DNA from: Omnitrophica bacterium RIFCSPLOWO2_12_FULL_50_11
Lineage (GTDB): Bacteria; Omnitrophota; Omnitrophia; Omnitrophales; Danuiimicrobiaceae
Assembly (NCBI GenBank): GCA_001804315.1
Contig: MHFT01000029.1
Coordinates: forward strand, 1 to 49,524
Reading direction: 5' to 3'
Length of the DNA stretch: 49,524 bases
Part shown: one piece after another, positions 44,642 to 49,524 of the stretch
How positions within the stretch are numbered: the stretch's first letter is position 1
Layout: the number at the start of each line of letters is the position of its first letter
The notes under the pieces: generated by a model
Database searches by the model: none
The model's input: the letters and a program-made list of their open reading frames with translations, nothing else
Told to the model about the DNA's origin: nothing
Translations under genes and position numbers: made by a program

Positions 44642-46207
44642 TCAATTACCACTCACGGCATAGGCACCAGTTTTGACCTCTGGGGCTGCTGCCGTCAAGA
44701 CGGGTACGCTCACTCCAGGTTCCGAAGCACCCGTTGAAACAGGCTGGACGATCAGGACAGGCTGACCTTCGGTATCCACAACCGTCACCGTAATAAAAAA
44801 TATGGTTTCCTCCTTTTGGTTCGTGGCTCCTTGCGCCTGACGCTTCGAGCGGAATAATTTTCCAATAAGCGGAACGTCGCCCAGGATCGGTACTTTAACT
44901 TGACTAACCACTTCACTATCAGACATCAATCCGCCGATCGCAATCGTTTCACCGCTTCTCATCAGTACCTGTGTCTCCGCCGCACGAACGTCAAAAATAG
45001 GAATGTCTGTAAAATCGCCGTTACCAAAGTCTTGGCTCGTTGTCGAAGAACTAACTTCCGGGTGCAACTCCAATAAGATCTCATTCCCATCATTGATGTG
45101 CGGAGTTACTTGCAACACGACACCGGTTTCCCGGTACTCAAATCCAGTAATTTCGAGTGCACCTGAGCTTTCATTGCGCTCAAGGGTTGGGATGGGAATT
45201 TCGTTGCCGACATTAATTTTCGCTTCCTGATGGTTGAGCACCGTAATTCTTGGATTGGATATGATCTTTGTATTAGACCGTTCCCTTAAAAAGCGGAGTA
45301 CCGCACTCATCGACGTAAAATCGAGACGGCCAAAGGTGAAAAGATTCGTGCCGTCTGATTCATCGACCGCAGCTGCTGGTTCTGGGAATCCGCGTGTATT
45401 CAGCGTATTGCGTGCAAGCGTAGTAGGAACGTTCGGAAAAAAGCGGTTTAATGCACGGTCAAAGATGTCGGAGTCATCCGCATTGCTATGAGAAACAAAC
45501 GGGAAGGTGATCGGCCTTTGAGCTCCATCCATTGTGACGTCAGTACCCCAAAGGATTCCCAAATTTTCTCCTACCTGAAGGGTCGTCCTTACGATCTTCG
45601 AGTCGATAAAGGCTTGTGGAGTTGAGCGGTCTAGCTTTTGAATGACCACCCGGATCTTGTACAGATTCGTTGGGATATCCGTTATCACCAACATGTTTGT
45701 GCGCTCGACCGATTTAATCCGGCCGCGTTCAGATAGAACATCCTCAATCGCTGCCATTGCTTCTTCGGCTGTTGTGTAATTTAAAATGAAGGTCTCGGTG
45801 ACCAACTCCTCCGTCTCAAGATTTTCCTTCGTCGTCACGCGGATAATATTCCCCTCTCGCTCGTACACATAGCCATAGGTCCGCAGCACAACGTCAAGCG
45901 CCTTATCCCACGGCACATCCTCCAAACGGATCGTGACCGTTCCTTTGACCTCAGGCCCCGCTACAATATTGACTTTACTCTTCAAACTCAAGATTCGAAG
46001 GACATTACTGATATCCGCATCTTTAAAATCTAAGCTCACATTGCCAGAAGCCGCAGAAGTGACAGGCGCGGCTGCTTCCTGAACCATTTCTTGCGTTGCT
46101 TGCGCCGTCGCAACCACCGGCCCATTTTGAGCGGATACAACTGGTAGGAAAATAACAAAAGTACCTAACAAAGCCCACGTTATCCTGAGCGCACTGCGTG
46201 CCGGCAT
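44642..46207 (-). CDS. pilQ: Type IV pilus secretin PilQ
   Basis: PilQ forms the outer-membrane pore for the pilus. From ATG 46207 the protein has 521 residues: a signal peptide (WALLGTFVIFLPVVSA), an STN/N0 domain (VSLDFKDADISNVLRIL), an N1 domain (FILNYTTAEEAMAAIEDVL), and the secretin core with ISNPRITVLNHQEAKINVG and VPILGDVPLIGKLFRS. The frame is open to 46366, but the extra residues would be encoded by a palindromic repeat, so the later ATG is preferred. It is the last gene of a pilMNOPQ series. Confidence 0.93.
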   Translation of the reverse strand: MPARSALRITWALLGTFVIFLPVVSAQNGPVVATAQATQEMVQEAAAPVTSAASGNVSLDFKDADISNVLRILSLKSKVNIVAGPEVKGTVTIRLEDVPWDKALDVVLRTYGYVYEREGNIIRVTTKENLETEELVTETFILNYTTAEEAMAAIEDVLSERGRIKSVERTNMLVITDIPTNLYKIRVVIQKLDRSTPQAFIDSKIVRTTLQVGENLGILWGTDVTMDGAQRPITFPFVSHSNADDSDIFDRALNRFFPNVPTTLARNTLNTRGFPEPAAAVDESDGTNLFTFGRLDFTSMSAVLRFLRERSNTKIISNPRITVLNHQEAKINVGNEIPIPTLERNESSGALEITGFEYRETGVVLQVTPHINDGNEILLELHPEVSSSTTSQDFGNGDFTDIPIFDVRAAETQVLMRSGETIAIGGLMSDSEVVSQVKVPILGDVPLIGKLFRSKRQAQGATNQKEETIFFITVTVVDTEGQPVLIVQPVSTGASEPGVSVPVLTAAAPEVKTGAYAVSGN

Positions 46208-46218
46208 GCAGTGAATTT

Positions 46219-46313
46219 CCCTTCTCCCCCAAAGGGGGAGAAGGTTAGGATGAGGGGGATTTTCAAGAGTTCTCCCCCTCATCTTAGTCCTCTCCCCCTT
46301 CGGGGGAGAGGAG
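46219..46313. repeat. Three-hairpin palindromic element upstream of pilQ
   Basis: Two 11-bp hairpins (46220-46230/46234-46244 and 46288-46298/46302-46312) flank an 11-bp stem (46249-46259/46273-46283) that joins the two halves. Each half is itself an imperfect inverted copy of the other over about 40 bases. It resembles a REP/MITE-like family. It lies 12 bases upstream of the pilQ ATG. Confidence 0.8.
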
Positions 46314-46366
46314 ATAATGTTCAGCATCTCGAAAAAGGGGAAAATGGTAGAACTCAAGTTCTTCAC

Positions 46367-46819
46367 CTATTCTTTCATTTTCGACATTTTCATGAATTCC
46401 TTCAGTTCTTCCGCCGTCTGTTCATCATCTACAGGGGGCACCTCAAATTCGTAAGCTTCCTCACCTTCGGCGGGACCCGATGGCCGAACCTCCTCTTTAT
46501 CTTCCCGCCTCAGGAGCAGATCAAATGTCTTCTCATCCCTTTCCAGAACAACGCGGTTTGCATCAATGGTGCGAACTTTGAAACCAGCGATCGAATCCCC
46601 CACCTGAACGATTTCACTGTTGATCACAGCATGAGCTCCGCCCACATCCAAGATAATTCCCTCGAGCTTAAGGTCTGAATAGTTCACGTCATCTTCAAGA
46701 ATTTCTGTAGCCGAAAAAAATGGATCGTGCTTTCCCTTGCTATCATAGGCAAATTGCTCAGCATCAACGTCTTGACATATGACGCTTCCGAGAATGAACA
46801 GCAAGATAATCTTATGCAT
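46367..46819 (-). CDS. pilP: PilP-like pilus assembly protein
   Basis: The 150-residue protein has a signal peptide (KIILLFILGSVICQDVDA), then FAYDSKGKHDPFF, which matches the PilP opening, and a small beta domain (LEGIILDVGGAHAVINSEIV). PilP links PilNO in the inner membrane to the PilQ secretin. It lacks a clear lipobox: a cysteine is present but not in the usual context. Position between pilO and pilQ supports the call. ATG 46819 is chosen; the frame is open to 46993 across a palindrome. Confidence 0.8.
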   Translation of the reverse strand: MHKIILLFILGSVICQDVDAEQFAYDSKGKHDPFFSATEILEDDVNYSDLKLEGIILDVGGAHAVINSEIVQVGDSIAGFKVRTIDANRVVLERDEKTFDLLLRREDKEEVRPSGPAEGEEAYEFEVPPVDDEQTAEELKEFMKMSKMKE

Positions 46820-46834
46820 TGCTCCAGTTTTATT

Positions 46835-46872
46835 CCTCCTGTAGGTCACATTTAAATGTGACCTACAGGAGG
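46835..46872. repeat. Perfect 38-bp palindrome between pilO and pilP
   Basis: Two 19-base arms (cctcctgtaggtcacattt and its complement) meet with no spacer. The arm next to pilP would hold an AGGAGG on the minus strand, just upstream of pilP's own weaker GGAG site. No T-run follows, so a standard terminator is unlikely. It may be a stabilising or protein-binding site. Confidence 0.85.
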
Positions 46873-46967
46873 GAAGAAGAGTGACATATCTCATCAGAAA
46901 CCGGAACAACGCAGTAAGCTTACTTGCGGAGATGCGTGACCATACCGTCGTCATCGGTGACTTCCGT

Positions 46968-47681
46968 TCACTTTTCACGCGGTGGAAAGCCACCCGGCAC
47001 CATGCCTTCCATACCCGGAATTATGGGTGGGATCTGCGGCATGCTGGGTTCTTCGGGTGCACCCGGCAGTCGTTTGACGAAAGCTGTAAGCGTGAACGTA
47101 GACTCGAGCAATCTCGCTTCCTCGCGCTTTTCTTTCGCAATGTGAAGTTCGAAAATGACAAAATGTTTTGCGTAGCGTTCCAAACCGTTGATAAACATAC
47201 CCAAGTCGTGGTAGGAACCCTCTACAATCAACTCATAACTTACCGTCTCGTACTGCCCGCCAAACGGCGGCGGTAACTCAACGTTCTTTTTGCTTGGCTC
47301 TGACGCACTAATACGCACCCCTGTCGTACGTGCAACCGAGGAGATGATTTTGATCAGCTCATCCTTTTGCTCGGTCTCAAAAAATTGACCGCGGATCCCG
47401 CTTATGCGTGCGCCGTACAATTCCTTTTGCTTCTTCATTTCTGAAATGCGAGCAATTTTTGCGCTCGCTTGTTGGATCATGAATTGGAGCATCTTCTTTT
47501 CATTCAGCAATTGACTGTTTTGACCCAGAATGGGAAGGAAGAAGAAAAAGATAAACGCAACCAACGCTCCTCCGATAATCGTCCATTGAATGACAGTTTT
47601 TCGGTCGAGAGAACGCAGCCACTTCACAAGATCAGCCGGTTTCACATCTCTAGGTGAGCCGCCGCGCAACGGTTTTGCCAT
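46968..47681 (-). CDS. pilO: Type IV pilus inner-membrane protein PilO
   Basis: PilO pairs with PilN in the inner membrane alignment complex. The 237-residue protein has a short cytosolic start, a membrane helix at about 33-52 (QWTIIGGALVAFIFFFFLPI), a coiled segment and a periplasmic ferredoxin-like domain (YETVSYELIVEGSYHDLGMF). The C-terminus is Pro/Met-rich (PSMPQIPPIIPGMEGMVPGG). It starts 13 bases after pilN. Confidence 0.88.
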   Translation of the reverse strand: MAKPLRGGSPRDVKPADLVKWLRSLDRKTVIQWTIIGGALVAFIFFFFLPILGQNSQLLNEKKMLQFMIQQASAKIARISEMKKQKELYGARISGIRGQFFETEQKDELIKIISSVARTTGVRISASEPSKKNVELPPPFGGQYETVSYELIVEGSYHDLGMFINGLERYAKHFVIFELHIAKEKREEARLLESTFTLTAFVKRLPGAPEEPSMPQIPPIIPGMEGMVPGGFPPREK

Positions 47682-47694
47682 AACGATTAAGTCC

Positions 47695-48327
47695 TCAGAA
47701 GCTTTCTTTCTTAAATCCCTCGGTGCTTAAGTCAATCGTGAACTCCGTCACCACCTCTTGCGTTTCTGCTTTTCGCCCGCTCGTGGTCGTCACTTGCGCG
47801 TTAAAGGGACCGCGTTGACCGGGTATTGTTTTCGAAACAGGTGTCAAAAACGTTTCCATCCGATTTTTGAGACCGTTTGCGAAATCTTGAATTTGGACCA
47901 ACACCAAACCGTGTTCTGCCGATTCCGAAACACCTTGAACGATCAATCGAAGCTCTCTCGCTGCTCGTTGAAACGTGAGATCATTCAAGGTTAAGCTTTT
48001 TGGGATCAGATCGCCGATCAAATTCAGGATGTGCGCGGACTCAAGCGGAGGATCGACAAAGGTATCATAGAACTCAACTTCCGCGAGCACCGTCGTCCCT
48101 AATTCTGCCTCGAGGGTTTGCGCTTCCATGCTTGAAGGTTCCATTTGCTTCCACTGAGACTTCAAGGTTCGATGCGCTGCGCGGATGCGAAGGTTGAGAT
48201 ACAAATTGAAGAGCGAAATGAGTAAGAATACGCTAAAGAGGCCTACAGCGATCAGCTTGTAGGGCACTTTTACCTTCGGGCCCTTGCGAACTCGGAGCTC
48301 CTCAGGCAAAAGGTTGATCAGAATCAT
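47695..48327 (-). CDS. pilN: Type IV pilus inner-membrane protein PilN
   Basis: PilN binds PilM through its cytosolic tip, here ILINLLPEELRVRKG, the characteristic I-N-L-L-P motif. The 210-residue protein has a membrane helix (LIAVGLFSVFLLISLFNLYL) and a periplasmic domain (LNLIGDLIPKSLTLNDLTF). ATG 48327 is preferred to the in-frame TTG at 48333. A palindromic element (48344-48409) lies between it and pilM. Confidence 0.9.
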   Translation of the reverse strand: MILINLLPEELRVRKGPKVKVPYKLIAVGLFSVFLLISLFNLYLNLRIRAAHRTLKSQWKQMEPSSMEAQTLEAELGTTVLAEVEFYDTFVDPPLESAHILNLIGDLIPKSLTLNDLTFQRAARELRLIVQGVSESAEHGLVLVQIQDFANGLKNRMETFLTPVSKTIPGQRGPFNAQVTTTSGRKAETQEVVTEFTIDLSTEGFKKESF

Positions 48328-48343
48328 GATCAATCGTTCCTTG

Positions 48344-48409
48344 CCGTAGGGGCGGACCCTGTGCCCGCCCGTAGCGTTCGTCGGGCGCCCACAAGGGGCG
48401 CCCCTACGG
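48344..48409. repeat. GC-rich palindromic repeat between pilM and pilN
   Basis: The outer arms ccgtaggggcg (48344-48354) and cgcccctacgg (48399-48409) are perfect complements. Within them lie two GC-rich hairpins (gggcgg/ccgccc and gggcgccc/gggcgccc around acaa). The arrangement is that of dispersed GTAGGGGCG-type intergenic repeats seen in many bacterial genomes. Confidence 0.8.
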
Positions 48410-48436
48410 TACCGTGGCCCAGAACGACAACGGAAA

Positions 48437-49489
48437 TCATAGCGTCCGTAGTGCTAATCCAATCGATACGGGCAAAAATGGAATAAGAGGTTTGAGCGCT
48501 TCGCGATTGAGCGCTGGACCCAACGACATTTTTTCTGTCGGATCCCATTTCTTCACAGGCACCTCGATACGACTTCCCAGGAGTTCAGACAAGACGGAAC
48601 ATTGAGAAAAGCCTCCAGAAATATAAAAACAGCTCACCGCAGTCACATTTTGATGCTGATTGTAGAAATAATTGAGCGACAACTTGAGCTCTTGAAACAA
48701 GCGATCGAGTGCCACCTCGACCACGGCACGCTGCTCACCCTCCGGCAGGGACGCCGAATGCTGGATCCGATACGCTTCTTCCTGTGACACGTTTAATTTA
48801 CGGCGTATGAGCGCCGTTAAATCATTTCCGCCAAACGCAATATCGCGAGAAAAAGCCACGGTCCCTTGCTCACAGATACACAGCGTTGTGTCTCCTGCGC
48901 CAAAATCGACGAAACCGATCACTTGCTCTTTCATTTCCGGAACACTAAACTCAAGAGCATTGATGCAGGCAAAAATATCTAAATCAACTGCTTTCACCCG
49001 GAGACCGGATGGCTCGACTGACTTAACGAGCTTCTCGACCTCCGCCCTTTTCGCTGCCACCAGAATGACTTCCATGGAATTCTCATCTGCCCTCGACGAT
49101 TGCGCATTGATGTGGTAATCCAAAACAACCTCGGAAATACTAAACGGAAGATATTTTTCGGCTTCGAATTGAATGGATGATGCGAATTCCTCAGGCGTCA
49201 TCTTAGGAAAGATGAGGAATCGAATCACAACCCCATATCCCTTGATGGATAAGTTCACTTCTTTAGACTGGAACCCCATCTCGCCGCAGAACTTTTTGAG
49301 CTGGTCCGCCACCGGCTCGGCAGCACGGACCTCGGCACGCCCGCAATGTTCTAAAGTAACCTGATCTCCCTGAGACGCAATCTCACAACCCACGATATTG
49401 GCTTTTCCGATATTAAGGCCGATCGAGCGGCCGGCTTTTGCGCGCGGAGGTTTTGCTGCCCGGAGCTTGGAGATAAGTTGCATCAACAT
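48437..49489 (-). CDS. pilM: Type IV pilus assembly ATPase-like protein PilM
   Basis: PilM is the actin-like cytosolic member that docks PilN. From ATG 49489 it has 350 residues. The actin-fold motifs are visible: GLNIGKANIVGCEI near the N-terminus, FVDFGAGDTTLCICEQG and YISGGFSQCSVLSELLG. LKLSLNYFYNQHQ is typical of the family. The frame is open to the window edge (TTG 49522), so an earlier start is possible. Confidence 0.9.
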   Translation of the reverse strand: MLMQLISKLRAAKPPRAKAGRSIGLNIGKANIVGCEIASQGDQVTLEHCGRAEVRAAEPVADQLKKFCGEMGFQSKEVNLSIKGYGVVIRFLIFPKMTPEEFASSIQFEAEKYLPFSISEVVLDYHINAQSSRADENSMEVILVAAKRAEVEKLVKSVEPSGLRVKAVDLDIFACINALEFSVPEMKEQVIGFVDFGAGDTTLCICEQGTVAFSRDIAFGGNDLTALIRRKLNVSQEEAYRIQHSASLPEGEQRAVVEVALDRLFQELKLSLNYFYNQHQNVTAVSCFYISGGFSQCSVLSELLGSRIEVPVKKWDPTEKMSLGPALNREALKPLIPFLPVSIGLALRTL

Positions 49490-49524
49490 AAAAAAACCGT
49501 ACTCACATTTTCCAGCAAGCAAGG

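Noticed and set aside
46208-46366. N-terminal extension of pilQ
   Set aside because: The extra 53 residues would be encoded by a palindromic repeat and precede a normal signal peptide starting at 46207.
46219-48409. CRISPR array from the repeated palindromes
   Set aside because: The repeats differ in sequence, are not evenly spaced and have no adjacent cas genes.

Overview
The window is about 49.5 kb of bacterial chromosome, moderately GC, densely coded and without rRNA, tRNA, CRISPR or phage genes. The pilMNOPQ alignment complex with a PilQ secretin points to a two-membraned (Gram-negative) cell. The separate single-function his and trp genes, recA-recX-alaS order, a bacterial PC4-type protein and several families of intergenic palindromes fit an uncultured lineage, something like Omnitrophota, Nitrospirota or a deltaproteobacterial group. 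That placement is a guess from gene content; no marker here settles it.

Plus-strand half (1-35.7 kb). It opens with the end of plsX and a fatty-acid synthesis operon (fabH, fabD, fabG, acpP, fabF), then smc and pgsA (chromosome segregation, phospholipid synthesis). After a gap with palindromes come a PC4-like gene and recA-recX-alaS. A MITE-like element sits just upstream of the recA promoter. Next is one long run of close or overlapping amino-acid genes: hisD, hisB, hisH, hisA, a small membrane-protein gene, hisF, hisI, trpE, trpG, trpD, trpC, trpF. hisG, hisC, hisE, trpB and trpA are not in the window. The run continues into a soluble NtrB-like kinase and a sigma54-activating NtrC-like regulator. 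A structured 320-bp gap precedes dnaK. dnaK is followed by a Bat/MoxR cluster: BatD-like protein, MoxR ATPase, DUF58 protein, second BatD-like protein, two VWA membrane proteins and a TPR protein. yqeY closes this half.

Minus-strand half (35.7-49.5 kb). Reading leftward from the right edge: pilM, pilN, pilO, a pilP-like gene, pilQ, a second MITE-like copy, rng (RNase G/E), rmuC with a coupled small secreted protein, pcm, an EF-Tu-domain-II-like basic protein, a four-cysteine protein, a BT1-type transporter, acyP, a CCA-adding/poly(A) polymerase-type nucleotidyltransferase, a double-ACT protein and def.

Most genes are housekeeping genes that can be named with confidence. The less ordinary material is (a) two MITE-like copies, each with imperfect terminal inverted repeats and an apparent 8-9 bp target duplication; (b) distinct palindromes at three of the four junctions of the pil operon; (c) a short membrane-protein gene overlapping hisA inside the his operon; (d) fusion of the his and trp runs with a sigma54-type two-component system at their end; (e) dnaK running into a duplicated-BatD MoxR cluster; and (f) a terminator directly abutting the recX start codon.
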